DNA from: DASVTR01 sp036387475
GTDB taxonomy: Bacteria > Acidobacteriota > Blastocatellia > Pyrinomonadales > Pyrinomonadaceae
Assembly: GCA_036387475.1 (NCBI GenBank)
Contig: DASVTR010000023.1
Span: 229,816 to 293,815 of the forward strand
Direction of reading: 5' to 3'
DNA: 64,000 nucleotides
Shown here: piece after piece, positions 44,186 through 52,574 of the stretch
How the letters are laid out: every line of letters begins with the position of its first letter
How positions within the stretch are numbered: the first letter of the stretch is position 1
Notes under the pieces: generated by a model
Database searches by the model: none
Seen by the model: only the letters and a program-made list of their open reading frames with translations
Told to the model about the DNA's origin: nothing
Translations under genes and position numbers: made by a program

Positions 44186-44541
44186 AGACGCATTTCTTCC
44201 GGGATTGAATAGTTCCTGTCTGCCAGGATTGAATAGCTCCTGCCACAGTCGAAAAAAAGCTTGCCAGACGTGCCGTGTTTCTGACAGAATCCCGTTCGCA
44301 CAGACGACAAACGCTTTTCCTTTCAGTATCAATCGACGTGTAGAGTCGTTTGTGCGTCGCATCTGGTTTTCGCTCTCTGCGTTCCTTGCCGCGACGCTTC
44401 TGTGTGCTGCCTCTCAGACGGCACGACACCAGCGCCCTCCATCTACGCAGAACACAACCGCAACACAAACAAAGGCGCGAACCCTTTTGGCGTTCGCCCT
44501 TCCGCTACGTTTACTCATAACCAAAGAAAGGTGGAACTATC
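44186..44541. other. Intergenic stretch upstream of 44542 gene
   Basis: About 350 nt. Apart from two tandem copies of GGATTGAATAGYTCCTG, no RNA gene or clear promoter is visible. An AAAGGTGG ribosome binding site at its end serves the next gene. Confidence 0.4.
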
Positions 44542-45201
44542 ATGTCCTTACCCAGATCAGACGCCGAACTGGTCATCTGGTTCAGAAACTTTGCACAGCA
44601 CTTCAACACGCACGCCGCACGTCTGGGCTTTACGCCCGCCGAAGTCCTTGCCGTACAGGCCGACGCGGCGATGCTCGAATATCTCATCGCAGACCTGATT
44701 CCCTCTTTCCAGGCGGGGCTGCAAGCCCGCACCGTCTACAAGAACTTAATCAAGAACGGCCCCGTCGGTGCTCCCGGCGGCGACCCGCCCGCAGCGCCCG
44801 TCTTTAACCCCGCGCCCGTCACCGTCGCGCCCGGTATCCTGCCGCGCGTGCGCAAACTTATTCAGCGCATCAAGGCTTCGCCCAATTACACGGACGACAT
44901 CGGCAGCGACCTCGATACCATCGGCGTCGACACGAGCGGGCCAGATGCAGAAACCATCGCCAAGCCCACGGCCAAAGCCACTGCGCTTCCCAACAGCGAA
45001 GTCCGCATTGATTTCAACAAGCGCGGCTTCGACGGCGTTCTCATAGAGAGTCGGCGCACGGGTGAAGAAGGCTGGATGCGGCTCGGCACGGACAATTACA
45101 GCCCTTACACGGACTCGCGCCCGCCCGTTCAAGCAGGCCACGCAGAAGTCCGCGAGTACCGGCTGCGCTTTATGCTGCGCGACGAAGCCGTCGGCGATTG
45201 A
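44542..45201 (+). CDS. Hypothetical protein, 219 aa
   Basis: No known family recognised. Residues ~1-65 are helical (LVIWFRNFAQHFNTHAARLG, ADAAMLEYLIADLI). Residues ~70-95 are Pro/Ala-rich. Residues ~100-219 hold a beta-rich part with a fibronectin- or SH3-like look (VRIDFNKRGFDGVLIESRR, WMRLGTDNYSPYTDSRP, YRLRFMLRDE). This layout recurs, as I recall, in short acidobacterial proteins of unknown function. It has a good ribosome binding site and its own terminator, so it is likely a real monocistronic gene. Confidence 0.7.
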   Translation: MSLPRSDAELVIWFRNFAQHFNTHAARLGFTPAEVLAVQADAAMLEYLIADLIPSFQAGLQARTVYKNLIKNGPVGAPGGDPPAAPVFNPAPVTVAPGILPRVRKLIQRIKASPNYTDDIGSDLDTIGVDTSGPDAETIAKPTAKATALPNSEVRIDFNKRGFDGVLIESRRTGEEGWMRLGTDNYSPYTDSRPPVQAGHAEVREYRLRFMLRDEAVGD

Positions 45202-45283
45202 TCTGACGTTATCAACGTCAGTACGCAACCCTGAGAAGTTGCGCTCCGGCTCTGAACAAAAGAAAGGAAGCTCTCAATAGCAG

Positions 45284-45322
45284 CAGGGGAAGTCTTTCGG
45301 GACTTCCCCTGCTGCTTGTTTG
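45284..45322 (+). terminator. Rho-independent terminator-like hairpin
   Basis: Stem AGCAGCAGGGGAAGTC with GACTTCCCCTGCTGCT around TTTCGG, followed by TGTTTG. The stem core equals the terminator at 40240. Confidence 0.75.
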
Positions 45323-45412
45323 CCGTAGCGATTGACTGACAGTCAATCAGTGCGCGCCGCCGTGTTTTACGTTTATACTCGCCTTGCTGAATTCACTTGA
45401 GCGGAGACGAAG

Positions 45413-45913
45413 ATGGGCCGCTTTATCGTCGGCGTCATTGGCGCGGGCCGTGCCAGCCAGCGCGATGTAGACAACGCACGCCAGCTTGGCGAGTTGATAG
45501 CGCGCGAAGGATGGGTCGTGCTCAGCGGTGGCCGCAGCGCCGGCGTGATGCAGGCCGTCAACGAGGGCGCAAAGCGCGTCGCGGGCAGTCTCACCATAGG
45601 CGTTCTGCCGACCGACGACCGAGACGAAGCCGCCGTTTCCCCACACGTTGACATCGCCGTCTACACAGGGATGGGCAATGCGCGAAACAATATCAACGTG
45701 CTCTCCAGCCACGTCGTCGTCGCCTGCGGCGCGAGCGGCCCCGGCACAGTCTCCGAGATTGCTCTCGCCTTGAAAGCGCCGAAGCCGCGCCCAGTCGTTC
45801 TCCTGACAGACGACCAGACGGCAATCGCTTTCTTCAAAAACCTGGGCGGCGCGTTGGTCACAATCGCCAGCACTCCCGCCGCCGCCATCGAAATCATAAG
45901 GACTCTCAAATGA
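45413..45913 (+). CDS. TIGR00725-type / LOG-like Rossmann protein
   Basis: 166 residues. VGVIGAGRASQRDVDNARQL opens a Rossmann fold, VVLSGGRSAGVMQAVNEGAK is the nucleotide-binding block, and ASGPGTVSEIALAL is a degenerate form of the PGGxGTxxE signature of LOG phosphoribohydrolases. Catalytic activity toward nucleoside monophosphates is therefore uncertain. The stop overlaps the start of the decarboxylase gene (ATGA), so the two are translationally coupled. Confidence 0.85.
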   Translation: MGRFIVGVIGAGRASQRDVDNARQLGELIAREGWVVLSGGRSAGVMQAVNEGAKRVAGSLTIGVLPTDDRDEAAVSPHVDIAVYTGMGNARNNINVLSSHVVVACGASGPGTVSEIALALKAPKPRPVVLLTDDQTAIAFFKNLGGALVTIASTPAAAIEIIRTLK

Positions 45914-47418
45914 GCAACGCAGACGATAAGCAGCAGGGCAGCGCCCCACCCACGGGCGACATGAGCGCGGAGGATTTCCGTCGCTACGGCTATCAACTGA
46001 TAGACTGGATCAGCAACTACTTCGAGCGCATAGAGCAGTTTCCAGTGCTTTCGCAGATTGAGCCGGGCGACCTTATCAGTCAGCTTCCAGCCACACCGCC
46101 CGCCGCAGGCGAGACGATGGAAGAGATTCTGGCGGACGTTGACCAATTCATCCTCCCCGCGCTCACGCATTGGAGTCATCCCTCTTTCTTCGCTTACTTC
46201 TCCACCTCCACCTCAGCGCCCGGCATCTTCGGCGAGATGCTCAGCGCCGCCTTCGACATGAAGGCTATGCTCTGGCGCACTTCGCCCGCCTCCACTGAAC
46301 TCGAAGAAGTCGCCCTCAACTGGCTGCGACAATTAATGAATCTCCCCGAAGAGTTTCAAGGCATCATCTACGATACCGCCTCCGTCTCAAGCTTCCACGC
46401 CATCGCCGCCGCGCGCGAAAACCTTGACCTCAACATTCGGCAAGATGGCATGAGCGGGCGCAGCGATTTGCCGCTCCTGCGCGTCTACGTCTCAGAGCAG
46501 TCGCATTCGTCCATCGAAAAGGCCGTCATCACTTTGGGCCTCGGCCAACGTTCCCTCTGCAAAGTTCCGACGGATGCAGAGTTTCGCATGGACGCATCCG
46601 CCCTGGCCCGCTCGATTGCAGCCGACAGGGAGAGCGGCGCGATTCCCTTCTGCGTCGTCGCCACCGTCGGCACGACTTCCACCAGCAGCGTTGACCCCGT
46701 GCCCGCCATCGCAGACATCTGCGAAGAGCACAAACTCTGGCTGCACGTCGACGCGGCCTACGCAGGCTCTGCGGCCATCGTCCCCGAAATGCAATCCTTC
46801 ATGCAGGGCTGCCAGCGCGCTGACTCGCTCGTCACCAATCCGCACAAGTGGCTCTTCACGCCCTTTGACCTGTCCGTACTCTACTGCCGCCGCATGGACA
46901 TCCTGCGCCGCGCCTTCTCGCTCGTCCCCGAATACCTGCGCACCAATGAAAGCGAAGAGGCTGTGCGCAACGGCATGGATTACGGCATTCAACTCGGTCG
47001 CCGCTTTCGCGCCCTCAAGCTCTGGATGATCTTGCGCTACTTCGGACACAGTGGATTAGCCTCCCGCATCCGCGAACACTGCCGCCTCGCGCGTCTCTTC
47101 GCCGAGTGGGTCACGCAAGCGCCCGATTGGGAACTGCTCGCGCCCGTCCCCTTCAGCCTCGTCTGCTTCCGCGCCTGCCCGCCGAAAACGGACGAAACCG
47201 AAGCCGCCCGCGCCACACGCCTCGACGCGCTCAACGAAGCCCTGATGAACAACACAAACGCGACCGGCGCAGCCTACCTCTCCCACACGCGGCTCAACGA
47301 CGCCTTCACCCTCCGCCTCGCCATCGGCAACATACGCACCACCGAAGAACACGTCCGCCGCGTCTGGGAACTTCTCAACAATCAACTCACCGAACTTTCA
47401 TCAATACCAATGACCTAA
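45910..47418 (+). CDS. Aromatic-L-amino-acid decarboxylase family (PLP, group II)
   Basis: 502 residues. LTHWSHPSFFAYF near 85-97 and WLHVDAAYAGSAAI with Asp281 are PLP-pocket blocks, and NPHKWLFTPFD carries the Schiff-base Lys313. This matches aromatic amino acid (DOPA/Trp/Tyr/Phe) decarboxylases; the exact substrate cannot be read. It could make phenethylamine, tyramine or tryptamine. Translation is coupled to the upstream LOG-like gene. Composition is GC-rich like its neighbours. Confidence 0.93.
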   Translation: MSNADDKQQGSAPPTGDMSAEDFRRYGYQLIDWISNYFERIEQFPVLSQIEPGDLISQLPATPPAAGETMEEILADVDQFILPALTHWSHPSFFAYFSTSTSAPGIFGEMLSAAFDMKAMLWRTSPASTELEEVALNWLRQLMNLPEEFQGIIYDTASVSSFHAIAAARENLDLNIRQDGMSGRSDLPLLRVYVSEQSHSSIEKAVITLGLGQRSLCKVPTDAEFRMDASALARSIAADRESGAIPFCVVATVGTTSTSSVDPVPAIADICEEHKLWLHVDAAYAGSAAIVPEMQSFMQGCQRADSLVTNPHKWLFTPFDLSVLYCRRMDILRRAFSLVPEYLRTNESEEAVRNGMDYGIQLGRRFRALKLWMILRYFGHSGLASRIREHCRLARLFAEWVTQAPDWELLAPVPFSLVCFRACPPKTDETEAARATRLDALNEALMNNTNATGAAYLSHTRLNDAFTLRLAIGNIRTTEEHVRRVWELLNNQLTELSSIPMT

Positions 47419-47429
47419 CGAATCCGCTC

Positions 47430-47920
47430 AACACTTTGCGCCTTTTGTCTTTCTTTCTTTGCGCCTTTGCGTGAAACTAACCCCATGACCGAGAACGAAC
47501 TCGCCAGGGAAATCGTCAACGCCGCTTATAAAATCCATACTACCCTCGGCCCAGGTCTGCTCGAATCCGTCTACGAAACCACACTGGCTCACGAAATGGA
47601 GAAACGCGGCTTCAAAGTGTGTCGTCAACAAGCTCTACCCGTTATTTATGAGACGATTCGGATGGAGATCGGATTTCGAGCCGACCTGATTATCGAGGAT
47701 AAAGTCATCGTTGAAATCAAATCTATTGAAGCGCTCTCTCCGGTGCATCGCAAGCAACTACTGACTTATCTGCGTTTGACAGGAAAGCGGCTCGGATTGT
47801 TGATTAACTTTAATGTAGAGGTTGTGAAAGATGGGATTGTGCGGGTGGTCAATGGACTATAAAGACAATTTCACGCAAAGGCGCAAAGAACAGAAAAACA
47901 GAAGGCGCAAAGGTGTTGCG
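47430..47920. repeat. Inverted repeats flanking the GxxExxY gene
   Basis: Left arm 47430-47478 (ACACTTTGCGCCTTTTGTC, then CTTTGCGCCTTTGCGTGAAA) and right arm 47868-47917 (TTTCACGCAAAGGCGCAAAG, then AGAAGGCGCAAAGGTGTTG) are near-perfect inverted copies of about 45 bp. The same word family forms a cargo-free hairpin at 25845-25932. Confidence 0.85.
47485..47862 (+). CDS. GxxExxY family protein
   Basis: 125 residues from the ATG at 47485. The family motif is GPGLLESVYE near residue 22, followed by VDLIIEDKVIVEIKSIE-like text (RADLIIEDKVIVEIKSIEAL), which looks like the D-ExK core of a PD-(D/E)XK nuclease fold. The family is widespread and uncharacterised. It is enclosed by ~45-bp inverted repeats, so it may be a mobile passenger. 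The longer upstream start falls in the left repeat. Confidence 0.9.
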   Translation: MTENELAREIVNAAYKIHTTLGPGLLESVYETTLAHEMEKRGFKVCRQQALPVIYETIRMEIGFRADLIIEDKVIVEIKSIEALSPVHRKQLLTYLRLTGKRLGLLINFNVEVVKDGIVRVVNGL

Positions 47921-47929
47921 TGGCTTTCT

Positions 47930-50080
47930 ATGTTGCGGGGGATATTTTTAGTAGCGTGTTTGTGGAACGTAGTTTTCTTAAACACGCAGCCTTTGCAAGC
48001 GCAGGTGCGGCGCGGGATGACGCCCGCTGATGTGCTGCGCGTGGTAAGCGTCGGTGATGCGCAAATCTCGCCGGATGGTGAGTGGGTCGTGTACACGGTC
48101 TCTGTGGTTGAGCGCGAGGCGACGAGCACGACTCTCTGGCTCGCACGCACGGCGAGGCGGACGCCCGCCGCAACGCACACCGCAGCGCCGCTGCTGTCCG
48201 GCGATTGGAGAGCGTCTAACCCTCGTTGGTCGCCGGACAGTAAGCGTATCGCTTTTCAATCCACGCGCGATAAGCAAACCGGCATCTACGTCGCCTCGCT
48301 CGCGGAACGCCAGCCGCGCTTCGTCGCTCTTGTTCGCGAAGCCAATTTCTACATTCCTTACGCTGGCGAATCCTACGCCTGGTCGCCGGACTCGCGGCGT
48401 ATCGCCTTCATTTCCGCCAGCGAGGATGAGAGCGAGACGGGCGGCGCGGCGCTCAATGCTGCGACGCGAAACGAAAAGCCGAACGACCCGCGCGTCATAG
48501 ACCGCATACAATATAAGACCCGCACGTCGTTTTCCGACCACGCGCGGACACACGTCTGGCTGACGGACGTTGACGCGCCCGCCGACCGTAATCAACCTCG
48601 TCAACTCACAGCGGGTGCGTTCTACGACCATGCGCTGGCCTGGAATCCGCAGGGCAACGAGATAGCGTTTCTCTCTAACCGTGAGCCTGACCCGGAAGCG
48701 AATAATAATTCTGACATCTTCGCCGTTGACTTGCAGGGACGCGTGCGCCAGATAACGGACACGCGCGGCTGCGAGTACGAGCCTGCATGGTCGCCGGACG
48801 GTAAGCTGCTCGCCTACACCGCGACGACGCGCGACATCACGACCATCGACAGCATTGCCGAAGACACACACGTCTGGGTGATTGACGCGGAGGGAGGCAA
48901 GGGGCGCGAACTCACAGCCGCGCAAGACCGCCGCGCCCGCAGCCCGCGCTGGTCACCCAATAGCCGCGCCATCTTTTTTCTCGCGGGCAATCAAGGCCGA
49001 ACATACATTTATACGGTCACCCTTGAAGGCACGCGCGAGCCGCGCCCTGTCATACAGCCCGCCCCCGTTGTTCGCTTCGCAGATACGCTCGTAGCTCCTC
49101 CGCCGCGTCCTTTTCAAATCAGCAGTTTTAGCATTAGCAGCGCTCTGCTGGCAGATATTAACGCCGGAACAAATCGCCCCACGCCCACCCTTGCCTTTAC
49201 GCTGAGCGACGCCATCAGCCCAGCAGAAGTTTGGATTGCTTCATCAACGGGACTGCCGGTCAGGCGCGTCAGCACTCATAACGATGCGTTCGCTCTCTCT
49301 TCCGCTTTCAGCGAGCCGGAAGAGCTTCGCTTCAAAAGTTTTGATGGAACAATTGTTCAGGGCTGGCTGATGAAGCCCATCGGATTCCGCGAGGGCCAAC
49401 GCTACCCGCTCATCCTGAGCATACACGGCGGGCCACACGGCATGTACGGCTATAGCTTCAATCCCGCCTTCCAAATTTACGCGGCGCGCGGCTACGCCGT
49501 GCTCTACCTGAACCCGCGCGGCTCTAGCGGCTACGGGCAGAAGTTTTCCGACGGGACGTTGCGCGAGTGGGGCGGCGGCGATTATCGAGATTTGATGTTG
49601 GGCGTTGACGAGGCTTTGCGCACACGCGCCTGGATTGACCCGGAAAAGTTGGGCGTGACGGGCGGCTCCTACGGCGGCTTTATGACCAATTGGATTATCA
49701 CGCAGACGACGCGCTTCAAGGCTGCGGTCGCCAGCGCATCTGTGAGCAACCTCGTCAGCTTCTATGCCACCTCGCTTTATCAGGATTTAATTCACGCGGA
49801 GTTTGGCGGCTTTCCGTGGGACGATTACGATTTGCTCTGGCGCTGGTCACCGCTGCGCTACGTCAGGGCAGCACAAACGCCGACGCTCTTCATACACGGC
49901 GAGCAGGACAACGACGTGCATATCACGCAGGCCGAAGAGATGTACATGGCGCTCAGGCGGCGCGGCATAGAGACGGTGTTCGTGCGCTATCCGCGCGAGG
50001 GCCACGGCCTACGTGAAGCCCGCCATCGCGTTGACGCGATTGAGAGAACCCTCGCGTGGTTTGACAGATACTTGAAGTAA
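47930..50080 (+). CDS. S9 family prolyl oligopeptidase / acylaminoacyl peptidase, secreted
   Basis: 716 residues from the ATG at 47930, beginning with a signal peptide (GIFLVACLWNVVFLNTQPLQAQ, read as two pieces). Residues ~35-430 form a beta-propeller with WD/TolB-like blades (DAQISPDGEWVVYTVS, ASNPRWSPDSKRIAFQS). The C-terminal ~260 residues are an alpha/beta hydrolase with GGSYGGFM (nucleophile Ser), HGEQDNDVH (Asp) and YPREGHGL (His). It cleaves short peptides or N-acylated residues in the periplasm. The upstream reading frame reaches into the inverted repeat and is not used. Confidence 0.93.
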   Translation: MLRGIFLVACLWNVVFLNTQPLQAQVRRGMTPADVLRVVSVGDAQISPDGEWVVYTVSVVEREATSTTLWLARTARRTPAATHTAAPLLSGDWRASNPRWSPDSKRIAFQSTRDKQTGIYVASLAERQPRFVALVREANFYIPYAGESYAWSPDSRRIAFISASEDESETGGAALNAATRNEKPNDPRVIDRIQYKTRTSFSDHARTHVWLTDVDAPADRNQPRQLTAGAFYDHALAWNPQGNEIAFLSNREPDPEANNNSDIFAVDLQGRVRQITDTRGCEYEPAWSPDGKLLAYTATTRDITTIDSIAEDTHVWVIDAEGGKGRELTAAQDRRARSPRWSPNSRAIFFLAGNQGRTYIYTVTLEGTREPRPVIQPAPVVRFADTLVAPPPRPFQISSFSISSALLADINAGTNRPTPTLAFTLSDAISPAEVWIASSTGLPVRRVSTHNDAFALSSAFSEPEELRFKSFDGTIVQGWLMKPIGFREGQRYPLILSIHGGPHGMYGYSFNPAFQIYAARGYAVLYLNPRGSSGYGQKFSDGTLREWGGGDYRDLMLGVDEALRTRAWIDPEKLGVTGGSYGGFMTNWIITQTTRFKAAVASASVSNLVSFYATSLYQDLIHAEFGGFPWDDYDLLWRWSPLRYVRAAQTPTLFIHGEQDNDVHITQAEEMYMALRRRGIETVFVRYPREGHGLREARHRVDAIERTLAWFDRYLK

Positions 50081-50083
50081 TCA

Positions 50084-50186
50084 GTAAACAGTAGTAAGCA
50101 ATCAGTTGCCGATTATCAGTTTAAGGTTTTGACTGATTGCTGACTGCTAGTTGCTGTTTACTGATTAACTGATAACTGCTTACTTT
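50084..50186. repeat. Intergenic hairpin repeat, 'CAGTAAGCAATCAG' family
   Basis: Arms GTAAACAGTAGTAAGCAATC and TGATTGCTGACTGC with more TTACTG words. Related to the repeat at 28231. Confidence 0.7.
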
Positions 50187-50189
50187 TTT

Positions 50190-50486
50190 ATGTTGACTCA
50201 TATCGTCATTTGGAAATATCGCGCCGATATTGAGCAGGCTGTGCGCGAGGAACACGTCGCGCAGTTGCGCCGCCTGCCTTCCGTTATCCCTGAGATTGTG
50301 AGTTTTGACATCGGCTTCGACGTGCTCGGCTTGCCGCGCTCTTACGACACGGGGCTGGTCGCCGTCTTCCGCGACCGCGCGGCCCTCGATGCTTACACAG
50401 TTCATCCCGAACACATCATCGCCGCAAACTTCGGTCGCGGCATCAGTGAACACGTCGCATCAGTTGATTTTCAAAGTCAAGATTGA
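50190..50486 (+). CDS. Dabb (stress-responsive A/B barrel) domain protein
   Basis: 98 residues in the Dabb pattern: MLTHIVIWKYRADIEQ at the start, VSFDIGFDV in the middle, and YTVHPEHIIAANF near the end. Dabb proteins are small dimeric alpha/beta barrels; bacterial roles are mostly unknown. The ATG follows a poly-T stretch with no clear ribosome binding site. Confidence 0.88.
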   Translation: MLTHIVIWKYRADIEQAVREEHVAQLRRLPSVIPEIVSFDIGFDVLGLPRSYDTGLVAVFRDRAALDAYTVHPEHIIAANFGRGISEHVASVDFQSQD

Positions 50487-50872
50487 GAATCATCGCCGGC
50501 AGGCCGGACGCAAAGCAGCGATTACGAGTCCAAAAGTAATAAACATTGCGGCAGACACGACATCGCCCCACGCGGCTAGTACCTTGTGGGGCGAGCGTTC
50601 GTGCCGGAAAGCTCCGGCACATTTTTTGGAAACGGTGCTTAAGTTCACCTTAACTGTTGAGAGCCTCAGTGTTGGACTCTTCTCCCGCATGCAGCCTCAA
50701 GTGAAAGAGAGACCGCGCGAGTACAGCTTTCCATAAAGTTGTACCAAGTGTCTGAAAGTTTACGCGTAACACTCGCCTCTGTCAAGTGCCAGCTTGACCG
50801 TAACGTTACCAAACAGCGCGCCCACTTAGCACGGCTTTCAGCCTTGATGAACCGGCGGTCTGCTGCCGCCCG
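50487..50872. other. Convergent intergenic region with two hairpins
   Basis: About 386 nt between Dabb (plus) and the ThiF-like gene (minus). Hairpins CGCCCCAC.../...GTGGGGCG (50564-50594) and GTGCCGG/CCGGCAC (50600-50619) are visible. The second is followed by ATTTTTTGG and may terminate plus-strand transcripts. No gene was seen. Confidence 0.45.
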
Positions 50873-51514
50873 TCAGTCGAGCCTGAAAGGGCGCACCGCG
50901 AAATCACGCAGTGTCATGGTATAGCTCTGCTGCTCGCCCGTCGCCGCGTAAGTCGTGATGACTTCGCACATAATCGCCACCGTCAGCATCACCAGATTGC
51001 GCGCCAGCGGATAATCGCAGATGTCATCCTGCGCTTCAGAGGGAACGCGGTAAATCTCATTCCAGATGACTTCCGAATAATCACCCGCCAGCCCCGCGTG
51101 TACGCATGGGAGGGCGGCTCGCTGGCAATAGTCTTTGATTAACTGCCGCGAGCCACTGTTATCGAAAGCGTCGACGACCAACTCGCTTCCGTCCAGAAGT
51201 GCCGCGACGTTTGCCGCCGTCAGTTCTTCACTGCGCGCCAGGACTTCCACGCGCACTGCGCGATACAGAGCGTGCGATAGTATCTTAGCCTTCGACGCGC
51301 CCGCGTCCCCGTAGTGGTAAGGCTGCGTCGAGAGATTGCGCTCCTCTACGCGGTCGCGGTCAATCACGCTCAAACGTGCGAAGCCCGAACGCGCCAAGCT
51401 CTCGACGATGTTCGCGCCAAGAGCGCCCGCGCCGCACACCGTCACCCGCAAATCGCGCACACGCGCCATCAGTTCAGCCGAGCGATAAAGTTGTTCATGG
51501 TAGAAAACAGACAT
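50873..51514 (-). CDS. ThiF/E1-like adenylyltransferase
   Basis: 213 residues. VTVCGAGALGANIVESLARSG is the nucleotide-binding glycine loop of the ThiF/MoeB/E1 fold. LSVIDRDRVEERNLSTQPYH is the conserved metal/ATP block, and VVDAFDNSGSRQLIKDYCQR is the later one. E1-like enzymes adenylate the C-terminal glycine of a ubiquitin-like protein. The CxxC zinc knuckles of MoeB are absent, and Cys residues near YCQRAALPC and DDICDYP are candidates for a thiol site. It is the last gene of a minus-strand run with a 307-aa unknown and a TROVE-like protein. Confidence 0.9.
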   Translation of the reverse strand: MSVFYHEQLYRSAELMARVRDLRVTVCGAGALGANIVESLARSGFARLSVIDRDRVEERNLSTQPYHYGDAGASKAKILSHALYRAVRVEVLARSEELTAANVAALLDGSELVVDAFDNSGSRQLIKDYCQRAALPCVHAGLAGDYSEVIWNEIYRVPSEAQDDICDYPLARNLVMLTVAIMCEVITTYAATGEQQSYTMTLRDFAVRPFRLD

Positions 51515-51601
51515 TTTAGAATAACTGCTTCGGATAACTGCTCCGGCAAAATTTTTCAGGGCCGACTGGTAATGGCGCGACGACCCGTAGCCGTCCGTTC
51601 A

Positions 51602-52525
51602 TTACCAGTCGTAATCGCTTGCCACCTCGGCCACTTTGACCAGCGATTGCAAATCGAAGTCGCTGTCCTGTTCGCTCAGGCAGAAGCCCGCGTTGACGAC
51701 CGTCAGGTCTCGCTTCCTGATAATCGAAGTGTATGAATAATCATTCGACGTGGCCCACAGGACTCTCCAGCAATCATCCTGCTCCTCGAAGCTAATCAGG
51801 TGTCCGCCGCCGAGGGCCAGAGCTTCATGCAGTCTTTGCTCGTCGGATTGATAACGCAGCTTTTGCCCAAAACCTTTGCGTTGCTGAACGGCTTGCACGT
51901 AGCAGCCGCGCATCTCCGGGGTGCAACCCTTCCAGGCTAGATATGCAGGCGGCGTCTTGTCGCGCAAAGCCTCGCGCAGCCGCTCGGCGTGCATCGGGTC
52001 TGCGCGGCGGTCTACTTCTTCAAACCAGCAGACCGAGCCATCCCAGCGCGCGACGATTTGCTCAAACTGCAAGCCCTCGCTAGTGAGATAAACCTGCTGG
52101 GCTTCTCTTGTGCCGAGACGCTGGCGCGCGTCCGCTTCGTTGACAGGATAGGCCAGCCACGTCTGTCCCTTCATGCGATAGGCGAGCCGAAGACGAATCT
52201 GCTTAAACGGCTTCAGGTATTCTTCGACCAGACGCGGCCCGGCCTCTTCAATCAATTCCGCCGTCGATTCATCAATCGGCTCGAAGATGCCCCAGCCCTC
52301 GAAGTCGCTCGGCTGCGGCGTGAAAGAGTAGAGGAGGCCGCCGCCACGCAGCGAAACTTCGCTGCCACCCACGCACGGCGCGAGAAAGCGCGTGCCGCGC
52401 AGTTCGTCTTCCTTCGCGGCCAGGACTGAGAGTAGTTGGCGTATGTTCGACATTTCCCTGACGGAAGCGACGAAGGATGAAGGCGGAGGGGTGCGTATGT
52501 GCTGGTTCAAATTGAGCAGTATCAT
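51602..52525 (-). CDS. Hypothetical protein between TROVE-like and ThiF-like genes
   Basis: 307 residues from the ATG at 52525, which has a GGAGGGG site 8 nt upstream. However, the first ~24 residues are coded by one arm of an intergenic word-repeat hairpin (GAAGGATGAAGG... at 52468-52554), so the ancestral start may be the ATG at 52453 (MSNIRQLLSVLAAKEDEL). The protein is alpha/beta with no signal peptide. WSYEE-like aromatic blocks (WDGSVCWFEEVDRR, YLAWKGCTPEMRGCYVQAVQ) and a conserved-looking C-terminus (DYSYTSIIRKRDLTVVNAGF) stand out. I do not recognise it. Position between a Ro60-like and an E1-like gene suggests a partner role. Confidence 0.75.
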   Translation of the reverse strand: MILLNLNQHIRTPPPSSFVASVREMSNIRQLLSVLAAKEDELRGTRFLAPCVGGSEVSLRGGGLLYSFTPQPSDFEGWGIFEPIDESTAELIEEAGPRLVEEYLKPFKQIRLRLAYRMKGQTWLAYPVNEADARQRLGTREAQQVYLTSEGLQFEQIVARWDGSVCWFEEVDRRADPMHAERLREALRDKTPPAYLAWKGCTPEMRGCYVQAVQQRKGFGQKLRYQSDEQRLHEALALGGGHLISFEEQDDCWRVLWATSNDYSYTSIIRKRDLTVVNAGFCLSEQDSDFDLQSLVKVAEVASDYDW

Positions 52526-52574
52526 CGCTTATCCCCTCCCTTCATCCTTCGTGCTTCTTGCTTTTAAGCGCGCC

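Noticed and set aside
44200..44245. Two direct copies of a ~17-nt word as a possible CRISPR or attachment site
   Set aside because: Only two adjacent copies, no spacers, no integrase; treated as a minor tandem duplication.
43178..44310. Several overlapping ORFs on both strands in the 21-bp repeat tract (for example a 259-codon minus ORF and a 182-codon plus ORF)
   Set aside because: They are open because the repeat unit lacks stop codons in most frames; no ribosome binding site or conserved domain supports any of them.
47831..47929. N-terminal extension of the S9 peptidase
   Set aside because: It overlaps the GxxExxY gene and an inverted repeat; the ATG at 47930 begins a signal peptide.
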